A stretch of DNA of 64,000 nucleotides from Catonia carolina (lineage: Eukaryota; Arthropoda; Insecta; Hemiptera; Achilidae), in NCBI GenBank assembly GCA_035578175.1, contig JAQMRL010000002.1, forward strand, positions 82,555,325 to 82,619,324, given 5' to 3'. Position 1 is the stretch's first letter; every line of letters begins with the position of its first letter. The notes under the pieces were generated by a model, which was not told the DNA's origin, did no database searches, and saw only the letters and a program-made list of their open reading frames with translations. The position numbers and the translations under genes were made by a program. Below are positions 9,557 to 20,899 of this stretch, piece by piece.

Positions 9557-10103
9557 GTTGTAGATCTTTTAATTTTCTATAAATTTAATTATATACACTT
9601 TTGTCGTAAAATGCATGCTAAGGCCGAAATCTTAAAAAAATCAATTTTTCACACATTTTCGTGAGGGAAAAAAACAGAAAATCGCAAATTACCGCTAAAC
9701 TAAGCGTTATAAAAACATTGTTTGAAATAAAAGTTGTAGGATTTTAAATTCTCTACAATTTTTACTATATAAAGTTTTGCGCTAAAATGCATATTAAAGC
9801 CGTAATCTTAAAAAAACAACGTTTTTACAAGAAAACACCCTCACCAAGAATTTCAGCAAACATGGCGCCTACCCTATCTTTTAGAGAATAAAAAATTGAG
9901 TAAATGAGGCGATTTTTAAAAAAATCGTAGGACCAGTTTTTGAGAAAATTACAAAAAAGTGAAAAATTATACGAATAAACTACTACTTCCGGTTGACCGA
10001 TTTTGATGAAAATGTTCGTGTTGGGTCCGGTAGTGGTATGTAACTTAAGTTTCAAGTTTCAAGTACGTACGATGTTCCGTTCTTGAGATATTTTGTATAG
10101 GCC

Positions 10104-10113
10104 TACACACACA

Positions 10114-10144
<31 letters not shown>

Positions 10145-10201
10145 GCGCACACACACACGTACACACGCGCACATACACACGCGCGCGCGCACACACACAC
10201 A

Positions 10202-10270
<69 letters not shown>
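10104..10270. repeat. Long (AC)n/(GC)n microsatellite core of an H-family copy
   Basis: Uninterrupted alternating purine-pyrimidine sequence of mixed AC and GC dinucleotides. It occupies the position where every H copy has its TG/CA tract. Apparent ORFs here (VCVCVC or THTHTH) are artefacts. The alternating tract is a good candidate for Z-DNA. Confidence 0.9.
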
Positions 10271-10271
<1 letters not shown>

Positions 10272-10407
10272 AATCGCTAAAAACATGTTTTTTTTGGGTT
10301 CAGGGGGTCTGAAAACGTATAGATCCGGTGAAAACTCGATTTCGAAAAATCGACATGAAAACAATACTTTCCTTCCTATATATTCATATAGGCAAGAGAA
10401 AGTAAAA

Positions 10408-11384
10408 ATCTGGTATGAAACACTCACACAACTTTCTCTTGCCAATGCAAATAATGACCATGTAACCTAACACTAGTAATAAAACATTAGAAATAAACAA
10501 ACAACTAACCTCAACAAACATAACCTAATTTTAATCATATATGAAGAACGCAAAATGAAAATCAACCTCAGTTTAACTTAAAAATACGGAAAATCGCTCT
10601 TTCACGCTAAACTAAGCACTGTACAAAACAATTGCTCCAAATAAAAGTTGTAGATCTTTTAATTTCCTATAAATTTGATTATATACACTTTTGTCGTAAT
10701 ATGTAGGCCTATACTAAGGCCGAAATCTTTAAAAAATCGATTTTTCACACGTTTTTGTGAGAAAAAACAAAAAATTGCTAATTACCAATAAACTAAGCGT
10801 TATACAAAAAAATGTTTCAAATAAAAGTTGTAGAATTTTAAATTCTCTACAACTTTAATTACATAATTTTTTTTTGCGCTAAAATAAATATTAAAGTCGC
10901 AATCTTAAAAAAAAACAATTTTTTTACGTGAAAACAGCCTCACCAAGAATTTCAGTAAACATAGCGCCTACCCTATCTTGTAGAGAATAAAACAATTGAA
11001 GAAACCAGGCAGGCAATTTAAAAAAAAAGTTGTAGGACCAGTTTTTGAGGAAATCACAAAAAAATGAAAAATTACACGAATAAACTACTACTTCCGGTTG
11101 ACCGACTTTGATGAAAATGTTCGTGTCGGGTTCGGTAGTGTTATGTAACTTAGGTTTCAAGTTTCAAGTTCGTACGATGTTCCGTTTTTGAGATATTCTG
11201 TTCACACACACACACGCGCGCGCGCGCGCACACACACACACACACACAAATACCAATCGCTAAAAACATGTTTTTTGGGTTCAGGGGGTATGTTTACGTT
11301 TATATTCGGGTGAAGAGTGTATTTGTTAAAATGGACATGAAACCAATACTTTCTTTCCTATATATTCATGTAGGCAAGAGAAAG
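10408..11384 (-). mobile_element. Helentron-like family (H), full copy, tandem with the previous one
   Basis: The 3' end ATCTGGTATGAAACACTCAC starts only four bases after the previous copy's 5' terminus. The body, (AC)n/(GC)n core at about 11204-11247 and 5' terminus GGCAAGAGAAAGT (ending 11384) are all present. The junction AGTAAAAATCTGG shows a head-to-tail tandem arrangement. Confidence 0.9.
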
Positions 11385-12025
11385 TAAAAATGTTGACACG
11401 CGTGTGTGTAAGAGCGTGCGTGCCTGAGTATTAATACATCTAGTAAATTAGTGCAATCATAAATAAAAATGCAATTTATATCATCGCAAACGGGTGTAAC
11501 GATTTCATTGAAACTACAACAGTGGGACAAATGGAGACGCAATCGAATTTTATTAATTAATTAACTCACTAGGAAGGAGTATTGCGAGTAGGCCTATAAA
11601 ATAATAACCAATCTAGAATGCAGCGCCTCTTAAATTATGACCTTGTGTTTTATTTAAATTAAAACCAAGTTTATGCATAAAAGCCAATTTGTGAGGGAAA
11701 GGAAGCCGTTGTAGGCGGAATACAATACACCAAGATTTATACTTTATCTGGTGACACGACCACATCTGCATGCCAACTACTACTTTCATCATAGACTATT
11801 CCACCCGACTCGGCAACACAATAATTTTAAGTAGGCCTATGTTTATCTCTTAAGGAATTGTTTTAAAATTGGTGTCGTTGTTTCCAACTAGATTTAATCA
11901 CTGACTAAATACAGATTCAATAGACTAACAGAAATATTTATATTTGTCGACCGAGCACACAATAACACCCATCTCCCTCTTCTTCACACATTCAACTTAT
12001 TACTTTCTCTTTCCTATTTTTTTTT
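11385..12025. other. No gene recognised
   Basis: AT-rich unique-looking sequence with a short TG-rich start. No coding signature or known repeat end was seen. Confidence 0.4.
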
Positions 12026-12494
12026 GTCATCAGTCTCTCGACTGATTTGATGCAGTTCTCCAAGCTGTTCTATCTTGCGCAAGTCGTTTCCTATCTACAT
12101 ACCTGTAACACCCTACATCTTTTGTAATTTGCTTTATTTATATTCTAATCTTTGCCTCCCTCTACAATTTACTCCCTCAATATTACCCTCCATTATTAAT
12201 AGCCCAATACCTGGATGTCTTAGGATATGCCCCACTAGCCTATCCCTTCTTTTGGTAAGATGCTTCCATATACTTCTTTTTTCATCCACTCGCCTAAGAA
12301 CCTCTAAATTACTTATTTTGTCCACCCACCTAATCTTTAACATTTTCCTATAACACCACATTTCAAAAGCTTCTATCCTCTTCTTTTCTGCAGCCCCTAT
12401 CACCCACGTTTCACTTCCGTATAATGCTACACTCCGAACATAATGTTTTAAGAAATTTTTCCTTATCTGTAAATCAATGTTTGTAGACAGCAAG
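12026..12494 (-). mobile_element. RTE-type LINE, 5'-truncated 3' fragment
   Basis: Nearly identical to 27293-27765 of the larger LINE. It encodes the conserved C-terminal block (SIWKHLTKRRDRLVGHILRH) and ends with the family 3' terminus (GTCATCAGTCTCTCGACTG on plus) beside a T-run, which is the poly-A tail on the minus strand. Its 5' end abuts the H copy starting at 12495. Confidence 0.9.
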
Positions 12495-12623
12495 CTCTTG
12501 CCTATATGATATAATATAGGAAGCAAAGTATTGTTTTCATGGCGATTTTAACAAATCGAGTTTTCACCGGATCTACGTGTTTTCAGACCCCTTGAACCCA
12601 CACAAACATGTTTTTAGCGATTG

Positions 12624-12659
<36 letters not shown>

Positions 12660-13433
12660 GTGTGTGTGTGTGAACACAATATGTCAATAACGGAACATCG
12701 TACGAACTTGAAACTTAAGTTACATATCACTACCGGACCCGACACGAACATTTTCATCAAAATCGGTCAACCGGAAGTAGTAGTTTATTCGTGTAATTTT
12801 TCACTTTTTTGCGATTTTCTCAAAAACTGGTCCTACGACTTTTTTTTAAATCGCCTAGTTTACTAAATTTTTTATGCTCTATAAGATAGGGTAGGCGCCA
12901 TGTTTGCTAAAATTCTTGGTTAGGCAGTTTTCACGTAAAATTTTTTTTAGATTACGGTTTTAATATGCATTTTAGCGCAAAAATTTATATAATAAAAAAA
13001 TGTAGACAATTTTAAATCCTACAACTTTTATTTCAAACATTTTTTTGTATAAGGCTTAGTTTAGCGGCAATTAGCAATTTTCAGTGAAAATGTGTGAAAA
13101 TCGATTTTTTTAAGATTTCGGCCTTAGTAGGGTATGCATTTTACGACAAAATAATATATAATCAAATTTATAGGAAATTAAGAGATCTACAACTTTCACT
13201 CAGAGCGTTTTTCTTTACAGAGACTAGTTTAGCGTGAAAGAGTGATTTTCGGTATTTTAAAGCCAAACTGAGGTAGATTTTCATTTTGCGTCTTTCATAT
13301 ATGATTAAAATTAGGTTATGTTTATTGAGGTTGGTTTTTTTGTTTATTTCCAATGTTTTATTAGTAATGTTAGGTTATATAGGTCATTATTTGCATCGGC
13401 AAGAGAAAGTTGTGCGAGTGTTTCACACCAGAT
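12495..13433 (+). mobile_element. Helentron-like family (H), near-full copy
   Basis: Begins with CTCTTGCCTATATGATATAA; the first five bases of the terminus are missing where it joins the LINE fragment. It contains the (TG)n core at about 12625-12670, both internal half-repeats, the inverted repeat GGCAAGAGAAAGT and the terminal hairpin ending CACACCAGAT. Confidence 0.9.
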
Positions 13434-13494
13434 TTTGTAATTTACAGTTAGGTTGTATTAAGGAAAATGAATATAGGCAAAAGTAGAATAATTA

Positions 13495-14823
13495 CAGTTC
13501 AGCTGTTCCTAGTTTGCTCCTAGTGTCAACAAACAAAAGCCACCTACTACAGGGTGCACGCTACACTCCACCACTTTACGGATCTCGTATTCCTATTAAG
13601 TTAACTATTTTTTTAATTATAAGTACTTAAAAAATCAGTCATGATATGATGTAGACCTAACAATTTCATTTATAAAAATACTTTTAAAAGTATTTTGTAT
13701 TTAAATACTTTTGAAAGTATTTTATTGTTATAAATATAACCAACTACGGTGGCATGCGGGCCGCACATGCGCAGTAAGTAGCTTACCCCCCCCCCCACCA
13801 CAGCGTCAACCAAAGATACAGGCTGCCTCTAATGTAGTACTCACTACTCATTGTGTTCTGTTCATGTGGTTATTGTTTTGACATTTGTGTCGCTGTCGAA
13901 AGCCACACCCCGTCAAAATTAGTTGCGCGCGCACAAAATACGGGGAAAATGTCTGCGATTCATTTTAGGGTAATAGGCAATACGTTTTTTTCTAAATGAT
14001 GTACCTACCATAAGTTTTGACAGGCCCAAAAGAAAGGTACGTCAAAACCTCATTCTGTTATATTTGCTATACGGTTCTTTTTGTTAAAATGTCAAACAAC
14101 TGATATTGTGCGTGTGTAGTTGATTTCTAAAATTTGACTTATGTTTCGTATTAAATTCACAACTATTAAAATTGATTCAGCTTCTTGGAATATTAACAGG
14201 AAGTAGACACCAGACACGATGATCTGTCTTTCACTTCCCTTCAAAAAGTGATTTTTTCAAGCTCGTTCATTATTTCTCTTTCTGCCCTACATAGGCCTAC
14301 ATCAAATTACAGATAAAATTTTATATTTTATAACAAAATAATACAACGCATATTATGTAATCCTGGAAAAGAAGTTATATTGGCCTATGTGATACGCAAA
14401 AAATGCGATGAGATTTAAATGTCTAACTTTGTACCAGCGTATCTTATATAAATACCAGAGTATAATAATAACATTTTTAGTGTAATAAAATAAGATCCAT
14501 TAGGAAGCGAAAGTAATATTTTCAGAATTTTTTGATGAAAAATGAGCTTGTTAGAGTGTAGTGAACGAAACTGGCCGGCAGAGTGCCCTACCGTACCGCG
14601 TATTGTCACTATTGTGCTTGAACACCCTCCACTGATTGAAATGAGTTGAGGGGAAGGGTGGACGCAACACATTCTCTCTCTGTCCCGCTACCCTCCCTAC
14701 ATGCCGCCGTAGTTGGCGAACAGTATACCTTTTAATCAGCGTGTACACATTTTGATATAATGCGCATGCTCAGTGACATCATTATTTGTTTACATTAGGA
14801 GCAAACTAAGAGAGGCTGGACTG
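13495..14823 (+). mobile_element. TA-flanked MITE family G, long or interrupted copy
   Basis: The left end (CAGTTCAGC.., TA before 13495) runs like other G copies to about 13735. The right half resumes at about 14728 (TTTTAATCAGCGTGTACAC) and ends GGCTGGACTG with TA at 14824. About 990 bp absent from the other G copies lie between. Either a later element inserted here, or this copy keeps internal sequence of a larger relative. The extra part has no recognisable transposase. Confidence 0.6.
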
Positions 14824-14825
14824 TA

Positions 14826-16172
14826 GTAGACAGATTGTGGTAATTAGCTAACGTAAAAACACTGCCTGATGAGATAGATGGATATTTAGCGTTGAAACAA
14901 CAACAACAACGACAGTTTCAGTTTTGAGCAGAGAGAATAGTTAAAGTGTAGAGGTGGGGTGGGGGGGTGGTGGGGAATGTGGGGTGAGGAGTGTGTTAGG
15001 CGTAACATAAAGTTGTTTGATGTAGCAATTTGTAGTACGTATTGTTAAGAGTAGATGTTTTCGCGTACCTAACAAGTGAAACAGATAAGAGGTAAGCGTA
15101 GGCGTGCACGGCATAGCCTACTGTTCTCTCTCTCTCTCTCTTTTCTACCGATGAAATATATCACGACAAATCCTAGCTCACTAATCTTAGAGGTCGCAAA
15201 ACAGCCGCATAATTTGTTTCGCGTGGAAGGGACGGGCAAGGGGTGGGCGGGGGCGGGGGCGCGGCAGCCGTCGCAAAACTGTTCATAACACCCGACACCG
15301 AGCTATTATTTTATTTTTCATCTCGCATTTTAACGTGAATAATACCTACAAGAGAAATGCTTAAGAAGCTTTCTTTAACGCATTTATCTTTCAGACATCG
15401 CCCAATGATAATAATTTCGTATATTCTTTTTTGGAAAAACAACCTCCCTACCCTACTTAGGTTGGGTGGAATAAAAATTACACAAGTACCTCACCTACCT
15501 CAACTAAAAACATAATACATATAACATTAGGTTTTATGTTCTTTTAAACCGATTCCTGTCATGTCTTCCTAATTTTTCACTTTTTCCATCGACTCTACAC
15601 ACATATAAGTAGGTCCACATAACAGCCGCCGGCATGTGCAACGTCATAGCCTACTACCACCAATAAAAACATTTATCCCAACTCTATGTAGGCCTACCCT
15701 ATTTTTCACTATTTTTCAAAGGTGATGAGTTCTGAATGTGCGCATTGCCCCCTGCCCTCTTCATAGCTAGCCAATCACTTGCCACCAACTACACTGCCAA
15801 TACTTGCTCCTCTTCTAGCTCTGTTCAGCCATTATTTTTGGTCTTTCATTATCAATTATAACCTATAAACATACAATCAGGTGATTATATTATAAAGTAT
15901 TGCATGTTAACGCGCTCTATAATCGATGTGTTCAGTGCGAGATGCAAGACGAGATTAAACTATTGCGGCTCTTATACGCATGCGCGCGTCATGTTTATCA
16001 GGTACAATCTGGCAACGCTGGCAAACGTTCAGATTGGTCTAAACGTGTGGAACAGACAGCAGAGCTCATCAACCGTGAAAAGCGTATTACGATAGCAGTG
16101 ACAACAACAATGTAAGACGGAATGTGTTAATAGCGGGGCAGAGACAATGTCCACTCATAACATCTACAACTC
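14826..16172. other. Unassigned region with G-rich tracts
   Basis: Less AT-rich than its surroundings. It holds G-runs at 14954-14995, a canonical G-quadruplex-type motif at about 15240-15262 (GGGG-T-GGG-C-GGGGG-C-GGGGG) and a (TC)n tract at 15124-15141. The overlapping short frames at 15076-15288 and 15900-16115 are not recognised. It may be regulatory, but no promoter element could be supported. Confidence 0.3.
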
Positions 16173-16174
16173 TA

Positions 16175-16491
16175 TAGTTCAGCCGCTCTAAGTTTGCTCC
16201 TCCTTCTGTCAACAAACCAAAATTAGCTACTACAGGGTGCACGCTACACTCCACCACTTTACAACTATCCTATTCCTATTAAGTTAACTATTTTTTAAGT
16301 TATAACTACTTAAAGTACTTAAAACATCAGTCATGATTGGATGTAGGCCTAACAATTTCATTTATACAAATACTTTTAAAAGTATTTTATTGTTACTTTT
16401 TAATCAGCGTGTACACATTTAGATATAATGCGCATGCTCAGTGACGTCATTATTTGTTTACATTAGGAGCAAACTTAGAACGGCTGAACTG
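16175..16491 (+). mobile_element. TA-flanked MITE family G
   Basis: Ends TAGTTCAGCCG and CGGCTGAACTG, flanked by TA. The inner inverted repeats read AGTTTGCTCCT and AGGAGCAAACT. It contains the shared block GCGCATGCTCAGTGACGTCA. Confidence 0.85.
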
Positions 16492-16493
16492 TA

Positions 16494-17036
16494 CTCCTTT
16501 CTTTCCCCTTGTTTGTAACGGTCATCCAGCCTGGTTGTTACACGAGCGTACCTATACTGTAAAACAGTTCAGCAATGGTAGACGACTACACCTAATTGTG
16601 CACTCGACCTTCTACCAAACTACCAGTTGGTCCTGTTAGTGTTTTTTTCTATTTTATTCCCACCGGGTTATGGTGCGTTTATTTACCTAGTCCTTTGTAT
16701 ATCCTTCCGGCCTACCTACATCAAAAGGCCGGTTCTTTTGTCGCATAGTTCAGTAATAACTCGGATGTCGAACCGGACTGATTATGAAGTTAAATTAGTG
16801 CGTTTAAAAAACAGATATGCTTACGGGAAACATTGCAGGCCTAAGCATTCGTTCGGTTGCAAATAAAATTAACTAATTATTCTAATTGTAAATGACCATC
16901 TTTTCTTTTTTGTTGAGTAGTAACATTTTGTAATAAATGTAGTTTAATCTTATGTTAGGTAATTTAAGTGTCATTGTAGTAAGTGTAATTTAAGTGACGA
17001 TCGTCATCGTCGTGAATGGGTTGGCTACATTCACAG
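16494..17036. other. No gene recognised
   Basis: Contains a 79-codon plus-strand frame (16627-16866) with no recognised similarity. It may be degraded upstream sequence of the adjoining mariner remnant; no transposase motif is visible in it. Confidence 0.3.
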
Positions 17037-17126
17037 GCGGCAGATTTTTATGCAGAGGGTATTTCAAAGACTGTTCCAAGGTACGACAAGTGCTTGAATC
17101 TGTTTGGCGACTATGTCGAAAAATAA
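17037..17126 (+). pseudogene. Mariner-type transposase C-terminus
   Basis: The 29 codons GDFYAEGISKTVPRYDKCLN-like (read AADFYAEGISKTVPRYDKCL), then LFGDYVEK and TAA, match the conserved mariner C-terminus (FF-x-GI-x-x-L-x-x-R-W-D-K-C). The upstream catalytic domain is absent. A downstream end-like sequence GATAACCCTCGTA at about 17199-17213 could be the old terminal repeat. Confidence 0.65.
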
Positions 17127-17129
17127 AGA

Positions 17130-17839
17130 AAAACTGTATATAATAAACTTTTTGTATTTTCCCTCGTTTAATTTTTATTTCAAAACTGAGGTTATTTTCT
17201 GGATAACCCTCGTATAGGCCTATATCAAATTAACGCCTGTTTAATTTTGGGTTGAACAGCGAACACTTGAAGTTTTTATCTGAATTTTTAAAAGTGATAT
17301 TGACATGCGAACAAGAAAAGTGACCTTTTTGAGGACACTTTACGAATCACGCAAACTTATTAGCCAAAAACTCCGTAAATACTCAACTGAGTTTAGTGAA
17401 ATTTTGTCAGAGTGCAGGTAAGAGAGTTTCTTTTGTATAGACTGAATTACAGGACCGTATCTTTTTTACTTTTTCATATTTTGGGCTTTTTGCAACCCTT
17501 TGTTATCTCGCTTACCGGTAATTTTGTAAATTCGAAACCGGGACCGTTGGATTCACAGTAGATTCAATAACACAAATGAATTATTTATTTAATTCAACGA
17601 CAACTAAGTCTTTTGAAATAAGTTTTTTAAATTATTGACTATGTGGGGAGGGGGGTAGGAAATCTCGCTTCTACGTTTTACCGGGTGAATAACATATTTT
17701 AATCAATTTAGTGCAGTAATTAATTGCGTAGTCATTTAATAGTAATTTATTAATTTGTTATTATAATTTTAATAATAACCATATTCCGAAAGAACCCGAA
17801 TTAAAAGTAACAATATTTTGAGGAAATAGAAAAAACGTT
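17130..17839. other. No gene recognised
   Basis: The mariner 3' flank followed by AT-rich sequence with one G-run near 17645. No feature is supported. Confidence 0.35.
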
Positions 17840-18185
17840 CTGCCCATAACAGACAGGTGGAGTATCAAATTATTAACACTCAATCTGTTAGTTGCAGGGC
17901 TAAAATAAATAGTTCTGTTTCTTATCACATGGTCACCCAATTAAATGAGTGAATCATTTAAGAAGAGAAGAGGTAGAGGTGTACTGTGACACTAATCACA
18001 GTTATCTCCTCTGAAAGTAATGAATTTCATTATACAGCCAAACCCCTATGGTTAATGAAATGAAGGTGTCATTTACAGAGTGGGCCCGGCATGCTGATAA
18101 GCGTACTTTTCCATTCAGTGAGGAAGGCAGAGGTAAACCACCTCACTCCTCGTTTTACTTAGTAAAACCTTTACGGGTTCAAACC
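17840..18185 (+). mobile_element. Retroposon family D, 3'-truncated copy
   Basis: Begins CTGCCCATAACAGACAGG like the 5' end of other D copies and runs to GGGTTCAAAC. It lacks the terminal CCTAAACAAC tail. Confidence 0.85.
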
Positions 18186-18630
18186 TTTGTCGCCACCGGT
18201 TACCAACCTATGTTGCAGTAATTGTAAAATGATGAAGAGTGAGCAATGAGGGAAATAGAATGAGACAAGAACAAGGAGGAGAGTGTAACCCCCCCCCTCC
18301 ACACACAAACACAAACACACAGGCAGTTGTTTTTGCAATCAGTTAATGGGGTGGCCATACATAAATGATAATCACCCCATCTAAGGGGAATAAAATAATT
18401 GACTCGCATAACTAATTAAACATTTAATATTCATCGAATCAAACGAACAGACGTCGCCTCGCGACAAATCATTCACCAAACGAGTAAATCGTTTTCAGCT
18501 TTCATTCCAGTAGGCAATTAACAATTCTATCAAATTTTTAATAGGCAGGACTAGCCTACTCTTTTCCACTGCTAAAACCTAAACCTAAACCTAACTGCAA
18601 CTAATAGCAAAAGCGTTTTGTTGTTATAAA

Positions 18631-19281
18631 CCCTTTCAGTCCCAAATTGTTTAACTATTTCTTTAAATACGTGTACGCCTACATTGTTTCATACGTTTTA
18701 CTGACATTTAAGTGAAATTAAATCACTTCTTCTCACCCTCAGCCTTTTTCATGGCCTGACAAAAAAGTGTGACATTGGGACTTGATATCAAAGTTCCCAA
18801 CAATATGAATTAGTAAATCATGTTCAGGCTTCCTAAACAATATTCTCGTAACTTAGATTTGTAGCAAAAAAAAAACTAAATATGATTTTAATTTCAAAGC
18901 ATTATTTAAGACTTTTAAAATTTTAGAATTCTAAAATCCTGGTAAAATGTATAAAATCGCTATTTACAATCTAAAAAATATACTTGTATGTACATTGAAC
19001 ATACTCGAAGAAATGCTACTTTATTTTAGTAAATGAACAAGAATATTTAAAACTGAAATTAATTTTAAAAAGAAACTAATGATCGCCTCTGTGGCGTAGT
19101 GGTCAGCAACTTACACTGCAAAGCGGAGGTCTCAGGTTCGACTCCTGGCTAGGGTACAGTAAATTATTACACTTCACAGCCAGGGCTCTTTAATCCAAAG
19201 TAGTCGCTAACGATTAAAATTTTTATGTCTGTTATTTCACTCCAATGTGACTTGTATGCCACCGCACTGGGTTAGAAAGGG
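18631..19281 (+). mobile_element. piggyBac-like MITE family E with tRNA-like core (copy 1)
   Basis: Ends CCCTTTCAGTCCCA and TGGGTTAGAAAGGG, flanked by TTAA on the right (19282-19285) and the mutated TAAA on the left. About 650 bp with no ORF. It contains a tRNA-like segment at 19084-19155. Two relatives lie at 33798-34892 and 56365-57033. Confidence 0.75.
19084..19155 (+). repeat. tRNA-like sequence inside element E
   Basis: Shows a polymerase III A-box-like TGGCGTAGTGG and B-box GGTTCGACTCC, a T-arm that can pair (TCAGG with CCTGG) and a CTGCAAA loop-like segment. The acceptor and anticodon stems do not pair, so it is tRNA-derived rather than a functional tRNA gene. Homologous segments occur at 34342-34413 (minus) and 56836-56907. 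Confidence 0.65.
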
Positions 19282-19418
19282 TTAATACATAGATTCCGAT
19301 GTCACCGTACGATCAACTGGCAATGCGCATGCGCTTCTTGTTACCCTCACTGGGGTGAAATACGTAAATGCACATTTTACTGTCGCAATAAATTTTGCAA
19401 TGACGTTCATTATTAAAC

Positions 19419-19580
19419 ATCTGGTGTGAAACGCTCGCGCAACTTCCTTTTACCAATGTAAATAATGTAAAACTTTATCTAATTTCGATCGCAGGTGGAT
19501 GTCGCTAAATAAAAATCAACCTCTCTCCAATCACCAATTCACGCTAAACCAAGCTATGGAGAAAAAACCCTCCAGTACAG
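19419..19580 (-). mobile_element. Helentron-like family (H), diverged 3' fragment
   Basis: ATCTGGTGTGAAACGCTCGC followed by a mutated internal repeat (ACTTCCTTTTACC) and the AATCAACCTC..CACGCTAAACCAAGC body. It is older than the other copies. Confidence 0.6.
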
Positions 19581-20148
19581 TATTCAGATGAATTGAAGTC
19601 CCCTAGCCGTGGGAGTGAGAGAATGTATAACACTCTCACTCGCACAACCCATACGCGCCTACCCAATAACATTGTCGTATGATTTTACTCATTGTTGTGG
19701 GCAAGCGTTTATGCATCCAGTATACTAACAACCAAGATAACGAGTGTAGCATGTTTTCAGATTTGGATTATAACGGTAAAGACCTTTGGGCGCATGCGTA
19801 GTTATGCCACAATTATCTCCCTGTCACTCGCTCGGCTGAGGGACATTAGTTCGTCTGATACCTTAACAGTTGTAAGATTTTAAATTTTCTTTCGATGTAA
19901 CTGCATACATACGCTGCAAAATGAACGAATATTGAAATAGTTCATAAAACAAAAAATGAAACCGCAAATCGCCCAACAACCACCACAATGCTCGTGTGAA
20001 CTTGAATGAACGACGCTGCTGCTTCCAATAGGCCGCCTAATGGACTGAATAAAATAAAATTGGTTGCTATAGCAACGAACATAAACAGTCGTGGTCCAAC
20101 GACGACCAACACCGAAGAAATCAAGGAGGCGGAAACGCGGCCAGACTA

Positions 20149-20494
20149 CAGTCCAGCCTCTCTTAGTTTGCTCCTAATCTAAACAAACAATGACCAAGTC
20201 ACTGAGCATCCGCATTATATCAAAAATGTGTACACGCTGATTAAAAAGTAAAAACAAAATACTTTCAAAAGTATTTAAATACGAAGTAATTTTAAAAGTA
20301 TTTTTCTAAATGAAATTGTTAGGCCAACATCATATCATGACTGATGTTTTTAGTACTTTAAGTACTTACAATTTTAAAAAATAGTTAACTTAATAGGAAT
20401 ACGACATCCATAAAGTGGTGGACTCTTGGGTGCACCCTGTAGTAGGTGGCTTTTGTTTCTTTACAGTAGGAGCAAACTAACAACGGCTCAACTG
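20149..20494 (-). mobile_element. TA-flanked MITE family G
   Basis: Complete 346-bp copy: CAGTCCAGCCTCTCTTAG and GGCTCAACTG ends, TA on both sides (20147-20148 and 20495-20496). The internal AAATACTTTTGAAAGTATTT-type palindromes are present. Confidence 0.9.
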
Positions 20495-20516
20495 TAATAT
20501 GTTGTTTTTTTTTTTT

Positions 20517-20757
20517 AGCTTCTATTTGTTATCGGGAACTGTACATTGTTGACAACTACCCAATTTGATCGCTGCTCTTTTTGCTGTAGTTTTTTTTGAC
20601 GTGGATTAGACATGAGTTTGAACGGGGACCCCCAGTAGAGTTTGTTCATGGATAGCTGTCAACTGGTCACCATACAAAGTCGCTTGCCCAACCGGTGTTA
20701 CTTAACAAATAATAGAGACTTTCTACCAGCTGACTGACTGGGCTGGCCCGAAGGCCC
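20517..20757. repeat. Interspersed repeat R3, copy without insertion
   Basis: Shares about 240 bp with 51771-51834 plus 52381-52548 (TCTATTTGTTATCGGGAACT through GGCTGGCCCGAAGGCC). It provides the empty site for the H insertion at 51840-52376. Its class is not known. Confidence 0.75.
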
Positions 20758-20899
20758 AAACTAACATAGAGAAAAAACCGAATACTGAAAATACGCCTTT
20801 GCCACAAAAATACCATTGTTTAGACTACAGATTTCCACGAGAAAAATATTAAAAATCACTGGTTGACGCTGTGTAGAAAGTAATACTTAAGATAAAATA

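Larger units (their letters stand above)
3172..10403 (-). mobile_element. Helentron-like family (H), full copy split by a gypsy element
   Basis: The 3' end starts at 3172 (ATCTGGTATGAAACACTCAC on plus), with the internal inverted repeat and 3' body to 3413. After the gypsy insertion (3414-9556) the body resumes at 9557 and runs to the 5' terminus GGCAAGAGAAAGT at 10391-10403. Without the insert it is about 1,090 bp, lengthened by a long (AC)n/(GC)n core at 10104-10270. The end hairpin CCTATAT..ATATAGG is visible just inside 10391 as TATATTCATATAGG. The copy abuts the next one (10408-11384) head to tail. Confidence 0.9.

Noticed and set aside
10045..10470. Three overlapping ORFs rich in VCVC / THTH
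   Set aside because: They are translations of the (AC)n/(GC)n tract in an H copy; no protein is expected.
12075..12353. 92-codon plus-strand ORF
   Set aside because: It is antisense to the conserved C-terminal block of the RTE fragment.
14415..14748. Two overlapping minus-strand ORFs of 85 and 65 codons
   Set aside because: They overlap each other in different frames inside the extra part of a G element and have no family similarity.
19084..19155. Functional tRNA gene
   Set aside because: A- and B-box-like motifs and a T-arm are present, but acceptor and anticodon stems do not pair and the segment recurs inside element E copies.
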